The notes: generated by a model from the sequence alone, not told the origin. Numbered from the stretch's first letter, positions 10,560 through 19,138 are shown. The stretch is 55,316 bases of DNA from an uncultured Lachnospiraceae bacterium (GCA_947628955.1 CANRBX010000014.1:1-55316), one strand, 5' to 3'. Program-made: numbers and translations.

Positions 10560-11859
10560 ATGGACACGCAATCTGAGCCTGAAGCTGGTGTCGCTTGTCG
10601 TGGCCTTTCTGATCTGGCTCCTGATTGAAAATATAGACAATCCGACGCGCTCCAGGCTCCTGCGGGATGTGCCGATTCAGGTGATCAACGGGGACAGCGT
10701 CACGGAGATTGACAAGGTGTACGATATTGTCTCGGACGAGACGGTCGTGCTCAAGGTCACAGAGCGAAAGAGCATCATCGACAGTCTCTCTGCGAGTGAC
10801 TTTTCGGTTACGGCCGACATGGAAAACCTGAATGAGATGAACACTGTGCCGCTTACCGTGACCTGCAGCAATCCGCTGGTGAGCTGGGATGAGATAGAGA
10901 CCGTGCCTTCCTCCATGAAGGTGAACCTCGAGCAGAAGAAGCAGAGCGAATTTGTGGTCAGCGTCTCTGTGACCGGGCAGCCTGAGAAGGGATTTGAGGT
11001 GGGCAGGACGGAGATCGTACAGGGCAAGACGGTGCAGATCGCAGGCCCGGAGAGCATGCTGAACCGGATCGGGCAGGTGGTGGCGCCGATCAATGTCGCA
11101 CGCATCAGCAATGATCAGAGGATCAATGCGACGCTCAATGTTTATGACAAGAACGGCGACCCGATGCAGATGAACCGTCTGCAGGTGAAGGACGCCAGCG
11201 GAGTCCTTCTGGCGGAAAATGCGGTCATGGTCGACGTTTCGCTGTGGGAGGTCAGGAGCGATATTCCGGTGGAGGTCCAGATTACGGGGACTCCCGTTGA
11301 GGGGTACCGGCTCGCGGGCGTGACGACGATGCCGGAGACCGTGAGCCTCACCGGGACGAAGGAGGCGCTGGATTCCCTCGGCGGAAAGCTTGTCCTGAAC
11401 GACGTTATCTCGGTCGATCACGTGTCGGAGAGCTTCCTGAAGGAAATCGACATTACGTCGACGATCGCGGACGAGACAGATCTGCGCCTGCCGACCGGCG
11501 CGGATCCGACGATTTCCGTGTCTGTGCAGATAGAGCAGACGGGGGATCATACGCTGAGTCTGCCGCTGTCGAACCTTGAGATCATTAACCGGCCGGAGGG
11601 GCTGAACCTCACGTTCTCCCCGGCGGATGTGATCCAGATCCAGGTTCATTCGGATACGCTGACCAGCCTGCTGACGATCCGCGACATCAAGGCAAAGATC
11701 GACCTGGGAGTGTGCACGGGAGCGGGCAGCTATGAGATACCGGTGCAGGTAGAGCTTCCGGAGGGCTATACGCTCGTCTCGGATGTGAAGCTTGTGGTGA
11801 CGGCGGAGGAACAGGAGGAAGCACCAGGCAGCAGTGACGAACAGGATGCGGAGGGGTGA
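10549..11859 (+). CDS. cdaR: CdaA regulatory protein CdaR (YbbR-domain)
   Basis: Extracytoplasmic YbbR-repeat protein that binds and modulates CdaA. 436 residues, with a single N-terminal membrane anchor (LVSLVVAFLIWLLI, residues 13-26) followed by four YbbR-type beta repeats, each about 80-90 residues (for example PIQVINGDSVTEIDKVYDI and PVEVQITGTPVEGYRLAGV). I start it at ATG 10549, inside the end of cdaA, with GGTTGGAG upstream. The C-terminal tail (EEQEEAPGSSDEQDAEG) is acidic. Its stop overlaps the region of the HPr ribosome site. Confidence 0.93.
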   Translation: MKHKWTRNLSLKLVSLVVAFLIWLLIENIDNPTRSRLLRDVPIQVINGDSVTEIDKVYDIVSDETVVLKVTERKSIIDSLSASDFSVTADMENLNEMNTVPLTVTCSNPLVSWDEIETVPSSMKVNLEQKKQSEFVVSVSVTGQPEKGFEVGRTEIVQGKTVQIAGPESMLNRIGQVVAPINVARISNDQRINATLNVYDKNGDPMQMNRLQVKDASGVLLAENAVMVDVSLWEVRSDIPVEVQITGTPVEGYRLAGVTTMPETVSLTGTKEALDSLGGKLVLNDVISVDHVSESFLKEIDITSTIADETDLRLPTGADPTISVSVQIEQTGDHTLSLPLSNLEIINRPEGLNLTFSPADVIQIQVHSDTLTSLLTIRDIKAKIDLGVCTGAGSYEIPVQVELPEGYTLVSDVKLVVTAEEQEEAPGSSDEQDAEG

Positions 11860-11861
11860 AC

Positions 11862-12119
11862 ATGATTGAGAAAAAGATGGTCGTAAAGAACAGGCTCGGA
11901 CTTCATCTGAGGCCGGCGGGGGAACTGTGCAGGCTTGCGACAGAGTACAGGTCAGATATCAAAATCTGTTTTCGCAATAAGGAATTCAGCGCCAAAAGCA
12001 TACTCGGAATCCTGAGCGCCTGCGTACAGCAGCAGGACGAGATCCGGGTGGTCTGCACAGGGGTGGATGAGAAAGAAGCTTGCGACGCGATTGCTGATTT
12101 CATTGAGAAGCAGGTCTAG
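11862..12119 (+). CDS. ptsH: HPr family phosphocarrier protein
   Basis: Small phosphocarrier of the PTS. 85 residues from ATG 11862, which has GGAGG seven bases upstream; a GTG at 11856 overlapping the cdaR stop is less likely. With this start, the catalytic histidine falls exactly at H15 (LGLH15LRPA) and the HPr-kinase target serine exactly at S46 (AKS46ILGIL), so it has both PTS and regulatory sites and is not a Crh (which lacks His15). Its place directly after cdaA-cdaR, where glmM is often found, is unusual. A terminator follows. Confidence 0.9.
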   Translation: MIEKKMVVKNRLGLHLRPAGELCRLATEYRSDIKICFRNKEFSAKSILGILSACVQQQDEIRVVCTGVDEKEACDAIADFIEKQV

Positions 12120-12155
12120 GGTGAATGAGGATATCGGGAATATTGGAGAAACGGA

Positions 12156-12191
12156 AAGGGCTGCTGCAGTACTCTGCGGCAGCCCTTTTTT
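12156..12191 (+). terminator. Rho-independent terminator after the cdaA-cdaR-HPr operon
   Basis: A 12-bp stem starting GGGCTGC at 12158 and ending GCAGCCC at 12185 (one G-U pair, TACT loop), followed by six T. It lies between convergent genes. Confidence 0.92.
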
Positions 12192-12266
12192 GCAATCGAT
12201 ATACGGTATAACTTTTCTGCAGCTAATGTCAGGATAGAAAAACACTTTCCGGCAGCCGGGTCAGAC

Positions 12267-14060
12267 TCAGGCGTTCGGGTCTGTCGGGTCGTAATTCTGT
12301 GTCAGCGGAATCTTCGGAGCAGTTTCAATCTCCACATATTTCGGACGCGCGACAGAATCGCTGATGATAACCTTTGTGCCGATCGGGCAGTTGTCATACA
12401 GATATTTCGCATGCTTTACCGTAAGCCGGATGCAGCCGCCGGAGGCGGGCGAACCGAGCTGATTGTAGTATGAAGCATTCAGCGAATGGTTGTTGTTGTA
12501 CTCCTTGTTCGGAACGGAGTGGAACAGTATGTCATTTGTAATATGTGAGCAGTACTGCCCCCAGGAAGGCCCGTTCAGCTCATGCCAGCGCAGTTTGTCG
12601 CGCAGGGTGAAGGTTCCGGTCGGCGTGCTGACCCCGTCTGCGGCAGTGGAGCATACGAATGCCCTCATTTCGGTATTGCCCTTGTAGACGACGACAAAGC
12701 AGCTCCTGCGGTTTACCTCGATGCGCCATGCGCCTGCCGGAATGGAGCTTGCGAGAGCTCCGCTGGTCCCGAAGTCGTAGACCGTTCCGTCAATGGTATG
12801 CTTTCCGGTGAACATCCGGCCCGACTTCACATTGAAGAAGTAACGCTTTCCGTTCAGGGTAAGCCAGCCGGTGTGCATGGTTCCGTCATTCTCGAAATAG
12901 TGCCAGTAGGTTTTCCCTGAGGAGGTTGCGATCTTGACCCAGCCGGTCGTCGCGGAGCCGTAGCTGCTGGATGAGGTCGTCGGGTTCAGGTAATACTTTT
13001 TATTGTTGTAGGTAAGCCAGCCGGTCTTCATGACGTATGAGGTCGGGGACATGTAGTATTTGCGCCCGTTCACCGTCTGCCAGCCGGTCTGCCGGACACC
13101 GTCCGCATTGGCGTAGTAGGTCTTGCCGTCGACCTTGAAGAAGCCCGTCTGCAGGATTCCGGTAGAGCCGAAACGGTATTTGACGCCGTCGATCTTTTTC
13201 CAGCAGTTCTGGACGCGCGTGCCGCCCTTCGCGGGATCAAAATAATACTTTTTATTTTTGATCGTATACCAGCCGGTGACGCGCTTGCCGCTGCTGTCAT
13301 GATAGTAGATCTTGCTGCCGCCGGACTTTTTCACCCAGCCGGTTGTCGCATAACCGGCGTGAGAGAAATAATATGTGCTGCCGTCGATCTTCACCGTACC
13401 GTAAGCGCGCTCGCCCGTTGCCGGGGAGAAGTAGTACAGCTTCTTGTTGATCGTCTGAAAGCCGGTTTTGAGGACGCCGTTCGTGCCGGCGTAATAGAAC
13501 TTGCCGTCCTGGAGGGACTTGCCGTAAAAGGTCATCCGGCCGTTGTCCCTCGTGATATGGTAGAGCTTGTTCTTCAGGCGGATGGTCCCCAGCTTGATCT
13601 GCCCCTTCGCGTTTGCATAATAGTACCCGGCGCCGGATTTAACCCACTTGCTCACCGTGAGGACTCCGTCCTTGCTGTCATTCAGATAGTAGAGGAGATT
13701 ATCCTCGTTGGAAAACTGGATGAGGCCGGAATACCCCTCCAGCAGTGCGCCGGGACTCTCCGTGTCGGTCTCCGGACGGAAGAGATAAGTGACATTGTCG
13801 ATCTTGTATGTCTTGTACACACGGTATCCGTTTGCCTTGAAATAGTAGCGTTTGCCGTCGATGGTCCTCCAGCCGGTGGCTTTTGTGCCGTTCTCAAGAT
13901 AAAACGTGCCTTTGGAATCCTGCTGCCAGCCGGTCGCCGCGGCCGTGAGACCCCCCTCTGCCTCCGCCGCGCTGGTTCTGCCCGCCGGTCCCAGTGTGAA
14001 AACCGGTGCACACAGCACAAGCCCTGCAGCGATGCAGAGCGCCGATATCCATTTTTTCAT
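12267..14060 (-). CDS. Secreted L,D-transpeptidase with cell-wall-binding repeats
   Basis: Peptidoglycan cross-linking or protein-anchoring enzyme. 597 residues. The N-terminal signal peptide is KKWISALCIAAGLVLCAPV with cleavage near AAEAEG. About residues 40-440 are tandem choline/glucan-binding-type repeats of about 20 residues with a GWxxxxGKxYYF core. A YkuD domain occupies the C-terminal 150 residues, with the motif SGGC543IRL and the upstream His of ILFHSVPN. The start is ATG at 14060, with GGGGGG seven to twelve bases upstream and a consensus promoter at 14145-14173. A much longer open frame extends upstream on this strand but lies antisense to the sugar transferase gene and is rejected. 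Confidence 0.93.
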   Translation of the reverse strand: MKKWISALCIAAGLVLCAPVFTLGPAGRTSAAEAEGGLTAAATGWQQDSKGTFYLENGTKATGWRTIDGKRYYFKANGYRVYKTYKIDNVTYLFRPETDTESPGALLEGYSGLIQFSNEDNLLYYLNDSKDGVLTVSKWVKSGAGYYYANAKGQIKLGTIRLKNKLYHITRDNGRMTFYGKSLQDGKFYYAGTNGVLKTGFQTINKKLYYFSPATGERAYGTVKIDGSTYYFSHAGYATTGWVKKSGGSKIYYHDSSGKRVTGWYTIKNKKYYFDPAKGGTRVQNCWKKIDGVKYRFGSTGILQTGFFKVDGKTYYANADGVRQTGWQTVNGRKYYMSPTSYVMKTGWLTYNNKKYYLNPTTSSSSYGSATTGWVKIATSSGKTYWHYFENDGTMHTGWLTLNGKRYFFNVKSGRMFTGKHTIDGTVYDFGTSGALASSIPAGAWRIEVNRRSCFVVVYKGNTEMRAFVCSTAADGVSTPTGTFTLRDKLRWHELNGPSWGQYCSHITNDILFHSVPNKEYNNNHSLNASYYNQLGSPASGGCIRLTVKHAKYLYDNCPIGTKVIISDSVARPKYVEIETAPKIPLTQNYDPTDPNA

Positions 14061-14144
14061 TATAATCCCCCCATGATGATCCGCATCTGCAGAAATCCGG
14101 AAACATATACCCAGACTATGCAGATATTTCCTGCTGTTTTGTTT

Positions 14145-14173
14145 ATTATATCTATTGTATGAAAAGATTTCAA
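14145..14173 (-). promoter_or_regulatory. Sigma-A promoter for the L,D-transpeptidase gene
   Basis: On the minus strand TTGAAA (14173-14168), a 17-bp spacer and TATAAT (14150-14145). It lies back-to-back with the promoter at 14248-14276, leaving about 75 bp for shared control. Confidence 0.87.
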
Positions 14174-14247
14174 GCGGCGCGGCGCGGTAAATTCTTAATA
14201 TTTTCCTAACCCCGGCGGGATTTTTTGCTCCCGGCACGGCTTGGAGG

Positions 14248-14276
14248 TTGTCAATTTCAGGGAATTGTTCTATAAT
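14248..14276 (+). promoter_or_regulatory. Sigma-A promoter for the sugar transferase gene
   Basis: TTGTCA (14248-14253), a 17-bp spacer, TATAAT (14271-14276). The transcript start would fall near 14283, only about 20 nt before the GTG start, leaving just the AAGGAG ribosome site in the leader. Confidence 0.9.
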
Positions 14277-14303
14277 GAGTGAAATCAGCAAGGAGTGAAG
14301 CAA

Positions 14304-15911
14304 GTGAGAAAACGGGAACAGTACAAACGGCTGATCATGTTTCTGGCCTCTGTCCTGATCGTCGCGATCCAGACAGGGACGTTTGCCTATGCATGGTTTG
14401 AAGAATATCATGTGCGTGAAGTCATCGGAAGACGATACGGTTTCTGGGGACACTGGGCGCTGATCGCGCTGTATGCGCTGATGGTAGTGCTTGTGTCTAA
14501 ATTGTTTGCCGCGTTCAAGGTGGGGTACCAGCGCGTGCTGGATGTCCTGCTTTCGCAGATTTTTTCCGTTCTTCTGGTGAATACGGTGGCATACCTGCAG
14601 CTTGCCCTGATCGGGCGCTGGAGGTTTTTGCAGCATGTCGCGCCGATGATGCGTGTGACTGCGGTCAATCTCGCGGCGGTGATCCTGTGGGTGCTGTTTA
14701 TGCGGCTGCTCTACACTACGATCTATCCCCCGCACGAGATCCTGCTGATCTACGGTCGGCTGAACCCGAAGGATCTGAGGCGCAAGATGGAGGGGCGCAG
14801 GGACAAATACATTATCAGCGGGATGATCTCCCTCGATAAGGGGATCGAGCGCATCAAGGAGGAGATCCCGAAATACCAGGCAGTCGTGATCGGGGATATT
14901 CCGGCCCATGAGCGGAACATCTTCCTGAAATTCTGCTTTGAAAATAACATGAGATGCTACTGCCAGCCAAAGATTTCCGACATCATGATCATGAGTTCAG
15001 AAAAAATACATCTCTTTGACACCCCGCTGCTGCTGTTCCGGAACTGCGGGCTGACCGTGGAGAAACAGGTGATCAAGCGGATCTTTGACCTGGTGTGCGC
15101 ATCCCTGATGCTCGTAATACTGTCGCCGCTGCTGCTGGTGATCGCCCTTCTGGTCAAATGCTACGACGGGGGCCCGGTCCTCTACAAACAGGCGCGCCTG
15201 ACGAAGGACGGAAAGGTATTTCAGGTGTATAAGTTCCGGAGCATGCGGGTAGACTCGGAAAAACAGGGGGCCAGGCTTGCCATGAAGGGGGACAGCCGCA
15301 TCACACCGGTCGGGAAGGTGCTGCGCAACATCCATTTCGACGAGCTGCCTCAGCTTCTGAATATTATAAAGGGGGACATGTCTCTGGTGGGGCCCCGCCC
15401 GGAGCGGCCGGAGATCGCGGCGCAGTACACGAAGGACATCCCGGAGTTTGCCTACCGGCTGAAGGTGAAGGCGGGACTGACCGGGTATGCACAGGTGTAT
15501 GGAAAATACAACACCACGCCGTATGACAAGCTGAAGCTGGATCTGACTTATATTGAGAATTACTCCTTTGTCCTTGACCTGCAGCTGATTGCGACGACGG
15601 TCAAGATCCTCTTCCAGAAGGAAAACACGGAGGGGGTCGAGGAGTGGCAGGTGACGGCCGCAACCGGGAAGTCCGGCCAGAAAACCGGGAAGAACGGAGA
15701 GTCCTCCGGAAAATCCGAGGCCGGAAAGAGTGGACAGAAGACCGAAAAGCCCGGGGCCGGGAAGGACGGAAAACCGACCGGAAAAGCAGGAACTGGAAAG
15801 AGCGGACAGAAAACCGGGAGGCCCGGAGAGGAAAAGAGCGGACAGGAAACCGGACAGCCCGGGAGCGGGAAGAATGGACAGAAAGCCGCCCGGGACGGCT
15901 CACATGAGTAA
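14304..15911 (+). CDS. Polyprenyl glycosylphosphotransferase (sugar transferase)
   Basis: Transfers a sugar-phosphate to undecaprenyl phosphate, the first step of exopolysaccharide or capsule repeat-unit assembly. 535 residues from GTG 14304 (AAGGAG eight bases upstream; the GTG at 14295 overlaps that site). The N-terminal half has four to five membrane helices; the bacterial sugar transferase domain begins at KRIFDLVCASLMLVILSPLL (about residue 255) with KFRSMRVD, DELPQLLNIIKGDMSLVGPRP and GLTGYAQVYGKYN. The last 85 or so residues are a low-complexity GKSGQKTGKPG repeat tail not typical of the family, encoded by tandem DNA repeats at the gene's 3' end. A glycosyltransferase follows. Confidence 0.93.
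   Translation: MRKREQYKRLIMFLASVLIVAIQTGTFAYAWFEEYHVREVIGRRYGFWGHWALIALYALMVVLVSKLFAAFKVGYQRVLDVLLSQIFSVLLVNTVAYLQLALIGRWRFLQHVAPMMRVTAVNLAAVILWVLFMRLLYTTIYPPHEILLIYGRLNPKDLRRKMEGRRDKYIISGMISLDKGIERIKEEIPKYQAVVIGDIPAHERNIFLKFCFENNMRCYCQPKISDIMIMSSEKIHLFDTPLLLFRNCGLTVEKQVIKRIFDLVCASLMLVILSPLLLVIALLVKCYDGGPVLYKQARLTKDGKVFQVYKFRSMRVDSEKQGARLAMKGDSRITPVGKVLRNIHFDELPQLLNIIKGDMSLVGPRPERPEIAAQYTKDIPEFAYRLKVKAGLTGYAQVYGKYNTTPYDKLKLDLTYIENYSFVLDLQLIATTVKILFQKENTEGVEEWQVTAATGKSGQKTGKNGESSGKSEAGKSGQKTEKPGAGKDGKPTGKAGTGKSGQKTGRPGEEKSGQETGQPGSGKNGQKAARDGSHE
15661..15895 (+). repeat. In-frame tandem repeats encoding the C-terminal tail of the sugar transferase
   Basis: Degenerate units built on GGAAAGAGCGGACAGAAAACC encode repeated GKSGQKTG/GKPG blocks. 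This is the one place where the gap-type repeats of this window lie inside the reading frame of the upstream gene. Confidence 0.85.
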
Positions 15912-15956
15912 GATTCATGTGCGGCGCCGGATGTGGAAATTCAGACAGGAGACTGT

Positions 15957-16739
15957 ATGGAACAGAAGATTCTGGTGAGTGTGGTCATGCCGGCATACCG
16001 CTGTGCAGACACAATCGGAAAGGCAATAGACTCTGCCCTGGAACAGGACGTACCGCTGGAGGTGATCGTGCTGAACGATCAGTCGCCGGACGGGCTGGAT
16101 GCAGTGATGGAGCAGTATGCAAAAGATACAAGGGTGCGCTATCTGCAGAACGAGAGGAACCTCGGCGCGGCTGCTTCCCGGAACCGCGGGGTGGAGCTCG
16201 CGCGGGGGCGTTATGTCGCATTTCTGGATGCAGACGACTGGTGGGCCCCAGGAAAGCTGAAGGCGCAGCTTGCGCGGATGAAAAAAGAGGGTGTAGTGTT
16301 CTGCTCCACGGGCCGGGAGCTTGTGACGCCGGACGGCCGTCTGACGGGACGCGTCATCGGTGTCAGGGAGCAGATCACATACCGCTCCCTTCTTTTGCAC
16401 AACTGTATCAACTGCTCGTCGGTCCTTATGAGGACGGAGGTCGCGCGGGAATTCCCGATGGAGCATGAGGACAGCCATGAGGATTATATTACCTGGCTTG
16501 GTGTTCTGAAAAAATACGGACGGGCGGCCGCCATCGACGAGCCGCTGCTGAAATATCGGCTCAGCTCCGGAGGAAAATCAGGAAACAAACTGAAATCGGC
16601 CGGAATGACCTACCGCGCATACCGCTATGCCGGATTCGGGAGACTCCAGGCGGCTTTCTGGTTCTGCGCATATGCGGTGAACGGCGTGCTGAAATACGGG
16701 CGCGCCTACCTTTCCGGAAACGGACGCGGGCGTGTCTGA
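15957..16739 (+). CDS. Glycosyltransferase family 2
   Basis: Cytoplasmic GT-A sugar transferase, probably acting on the lipid-linked glycan started by the preceding enzyme. 260 residues from ATG 15957, which has AGGAG six bases upstream (an in-frame ATG at 15933 has none). Motifs include SVVMPAYRCADTI near the start, the nucleotide-binding VLNDQSPDG, the metal-binding FLDADDWW near residue 95 and SHEDYITWL near 180. The sequence of its last codons and stop reappears in degenerate copies downstream. Confidence 0.92.
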   Translation: MEQKILVSVVMPAYRCADTIGKAIDSALEQDVPLEVIVLNDQSPDGLDAVMEQYAKDTRVRYLQNERNLGAAASRNRGVELARGRYVAFLDADDWWAPGKLKAQLARMKKEGVVFCSTGRELVTPDGRLTGRVIGVREQITYRSLLLHNCINCSSVLMRTEVAREFPMEHEDSHEDYITWLGVLKKYGRAAAIDEPLLKYRLSSGGKSGNKLKSAGMTYRAYRYAGFGRLQAAFWFCAYAVNGVLKYGRAYLSGNGRGRV

Positions 16740-16880
16740 CCGAAAGGCGGGAGATGCGGGCGTGCCTGGCCGCGTGGCGGGAGATGCGGCTTGGCGAGAA
16801 ATGCATGGTGGAGACGCAGTCCGGCTGAGAATGTATGGCGGGAGACGCAGCCTGACGAGGAACGCATGGCGGGAGGCCGT
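16726..16880 (+). repeat. Degenerate repeats seeded by the glycosyltransferase 3' end
   Basis: The gene ends GCGGGCGTGTCTGACCG (TGA is the stop). Downstream come GCGGGCGTGCCTGGCCG and further decayed copies joined by GGCGGGAGATG, with a spacing of about 30-35 bp, up to about 16880. No ORF in this stretch looks real. Confidence 0.8.
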
Positions 16881-16887
16881 GTTTTGC

Positions 16888-16916
16888 TTGCAGCCCGGAG
16901 ATCCTTATGGTAAAAT
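16888..16916 (+). promoter_or_regulatory. Probable promoter of the pyrimidine operon
   Basis: TTGCAG (16888-16893), a 17-bp spacer, TAAAAT (16911-16916). It would give a leader of about 260 nt before pyrF. I could not recognise a PyrR-binding attenuator in the leader; its second half is a 32-bp tandem repeat. Confidence 0.6.
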
Positions 16917-17034
16917 AGCAGATATTTCCTCCCGGCGCCGCGCACGGCGGACAGATGCAGGCCGGAGTATTGCTGCGCAGCCTCGAAAGCTGAGAACATG
17001 CGGAGGATGAGAAACCGGGAGCGGATGCAGAATA

Positions 17035-17154
17035 GACAGGACCCAGAAACGACGAGGCGCAAGAACGACAGGACACAGAAATGCCGAGGCGCAAGAACGA
17101 CAGGACACAGAATAGGCAGGACATAGAAGCGACAAGGCACAAAAACGACAGGAC
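17035..17154 (+). repeat. 32-bp tandem repeat in the pyrF leader
   Basis: Units start at 17035, 17067 and 17099, each exactly 32 bp and beginning GACAGGAC, followed by a half unit at 17131 and the first 8 bases of another at 17147. There are no unique spacers between units, so it is not a CRISPR array. It ends about 30 bp before the pyrF start, just upstream of the ribosome site. Confidence 0.93.
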
Positions 17155-17185
17155 TTTTGAGAGACAGAACATACGGAGGACAGCG

Positions 17186-18109
17186 ATGATTGACAGATTG
17201 ATCGGAAATATCAGGAAAACAAATGCGCCGGTGGTGGTCGGGCTCGACCCGATGCCGGGATTCATCCCGGAGCATATCCTGAAGTGCGCATTTGCAGAAT
17301 TCGGGGAGACGCTGGAGGGCGCTGCGGAGGCGGTCTGGCAGTACAATAAGGCGATCGTGGACGCCGTCTATGATCTGATCCCGGCTGTGAAGCCCCAGAT
17401 CGCGATGTATGAGCAGTTCGGGATCCCGGGGCTTCAGGTGTTCCGTCGGACGATCGAGTACTGCCAGGAGAAGGGGCTTGTGGTGATCGGCGACGTGAAG
17501 CGCGGCGATATCGGCTCGACCTCCGCGGCATATGCAGCCGCACATCTGGGAAAAATACAGATAGGAAAAAACATGTTTACGCCGTTTGGCGAGGACTTTG
17601 CGACCGTGAACCCATATCTCGGGACGGACGGGATCCGGCCGTTCCTTGATGTGTGCCGGGAAGAGAAAAAGGGGCTGTTCATCCTCGTGAAGACGTCCAA
17701 TCCCTCCAGCGGAGAGTTCCAGGACCGGCTGGTGGACGGAAAGCCGCTGTATGAGCTGGTTGGAGAAAAGGTGGCGGAGTGGGCCGAATCCTGCATGGGC
17801 GGGACGTACAGCTATATCGGGGCGGTTGTGGGAGCAACTTACCCGGAGGTGGGAAAGGTGCTGCGGAAGGTCATGCCGAAATCGTTTATCCTGGTGCCGG
17901 GCTACGGAGCACAGGGCGGCAGGGCGGCCGACCTGGTTCCCTATTTTGACAGCGACGGACTTGGGGCGATCGTAAATTCCTCCAGGGGGATCATTGCGGC
18001 ATACAGACAGGAAAAATATGCGAAGTTCGGCGCGGAGCATTTCGCGGACGCCTCCAGGCAGGCGGTACTGGACATGATCGCAGACATCAACGGGGCGCTG
18101 GGAAGATAA
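17186..18109 (+). CDS. pyrF: Orotidine 5'-phosphate decarboxylase
   Basis: Last step of UMP synthesis, OMP to UMP plus CO2. 307 residues, matching the long (subfamily 2) form. The catalytic Asp-Lys-Asp motif is GDVKRGDIGSTS (about residue 97); the N-terminal VVVGLDPMPG binds substrate. The start is ATG 17186, with CGGAGGA six bases upstream; the 35 codons of open frame before it are the translated 32-bp repeat. First gene of the pyr operon. Confidence 0.96.
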   Translation: MIDRLIGNIRKTNAPVVVGLDPMPGFIPEHILKCAFAEFGETLEGAAEAVWQYNKAIVDAVYDLIPAVKPQIAMYEQFGIPGLQVFRRTIEYCQEKGLVVIGDVKRGDIGSTSAAYAAAHLGKIQIGKNMFTPFGEDFATVNPYLGTDGIRPFLDVCREEKKGLFILVKTSNPSSGEFQDRLVDGKPLYELVGEKVAEWAESCMGGTYSYIGAVVGATYPEVGKVLRKVMPKSFILVPGYGAQGGRAADLVPYFDSDGLGAIVNSSRGIIAAYRQEKYAKFGAEHFADASRQAVLDMIADINGALGR

Positions 18110-18149
18110 CAGAAAACAGCGTGCCGTTCATATGGGACAGGAGTATACA

Positions 18150-18929
18150 ATGGCAGAAAAATACAGGATACGGGCGGTTGTCCTCTCGCAGGAGCAGATC
18201 GCCGGGCAGATATTCAGCATGTGGCTGCAGAGCGGGCCGATCGCGCGCGCGGCGCGCCCCGGACAGTTTCTCTCTGTCTACAGCAACGACTCGGGCAGGA
18301 TGCTTCCGCGCCCGATCAGTATCTGCGAGACAGATCCCGGGCGGGAGGCGCTGCGCATCGTGTACCGCACGGCAGGAAAGGGCACGGAGGAATTCAGCCG
18401 CTGCCGGGCGGGGGACACCCTGGACGTTCTGGGGCCGCTTGGAAACGGCTTCCCGCAGGAACGCTGCCCGGAGGGGAAAAAGGCGCTTCTGATCGGGGGC
18501 GGTATCGGGATTCCGCCGATGGTGGAGCTGGCAAAATCGCTCGCAGGCGAGGTTCAGGTCATCGCCGGCTACCGGGACGAGCTGTTCCTGACGGACGAGC
18601 TTTCCGCGCACGGGAGGCTGTATGTGGCGACGGAGGACGGAAGCGCCGGGACAAAGGGAAATGTGCTGGACTGCATCCGCGAGAACCAGCTGAGCGCGGA
18701 TGTGATTTTTGCTTGCGGACCGGCCCCGATGCTCCGGGCAGTCAAAAAGTACGCACAGGAGAAAAACATCGAGTGCTGGGTCTCCCTGGAGGAACGGATG
18801 GCCTGCGGGATCGGGGCCTGCCTGGCCTGCGTATGCCGGACGACGGAGACGGACGCACACTCTAATGTGAAAAACAGGCGGATCTGCAAGGAAGGGCCGG
18901 TGTTTGCGGCGGAGGATGTCGAGCTGTAG
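18150..18929 (+). CDS. pyrK: Dihydroorotate dehydrogenase B electron-transfer subunit
   Basis: FAD and [2Fe-2S] subunit that passes electrons from dihydroorotate oxidation (PyrD) to NAD+. 259 residues from ATG 18150 (AGGAG six bases upstream). FAD-binding motif RPISICE near residue 55, nucleotide-binding LLIGGGIGIPPM near 114, and cluster cysteines C219, C224, C227 and C246 (a fourth nearby cysteine is C229). The last codons GCGGCGGAGGATGTCGAGCTG plus TAG start a six-copy repeat filling the gap to pyrD. Confidence 0.95.
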   Translation: MAEKYRIRAVVLSQEQIAGQIFSMWLQSGPIARAARPGQFLSVYSNDSGRMLPRPISICETDPGREALRIVYRTAGKGTEEFSRCRAGDTLDVLGPLGNGFPQERCPEGKKALLIGGGIGIPPMVELAKSLAGEVQVIAGYRDELFLTDELSAHGRLYVATEDGSAGTKGNVLDCIRENQLSADVIFACGPAPMLRAVKKYAQEKNIECWVSLEERMACGIGACLACVCRTTETDAHSNVKNRRICKEGPVFAAEDVEL

Positions 18930-19104
18930 AACTGATCTCCGCGGCGGAGGATGCTGCACTATAGGGCAGATGTCTGCGGCGGATGTTGAGCTATAGAACA
19001 GATGTCTGCGGCGGATGCTGAGCTATAGGGCAGATGTCTGCGGCGGCGAATGTCGAACTGCAGGACAGATGTCCGCGGCGGTGGATGCCGGGCTGCAGGG
19101 CCGG
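18906..19104 (+). repeat. Six-copy repeat seeded by the pyrK 3' end
   Basis: Units begin with GCGGCGG at 18906 (the genuine gene end), 18941, 18976, 19008, 19040 and 19075; spacings are 35, 35, 32, 32 and 35 bp. Each unit copies the final pyrK codons (Ala-Ala-Glu/Asp-Val-Glu-Leu) and its stop: TAG is kept in the first four and is CAG in the last two. Confidence 0.95.
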
Positions 19105-19138
19105 ATCGCATCGTACTGAGAATGACAGGAGACGGATT

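Noticed and set aside
14061-14909. N-terminal extension of the L,D-transpeptidase frame to 880 residues
   Set aside because: The extension is antisense to the sugar transferase, and a signal peptide, ribosome site and promoter all place the start at 14060.
17035-17154. CRISPR array
   Set aside because: The 32-bp units are directly adjacent with no unique spacers, and no cas genes are present.
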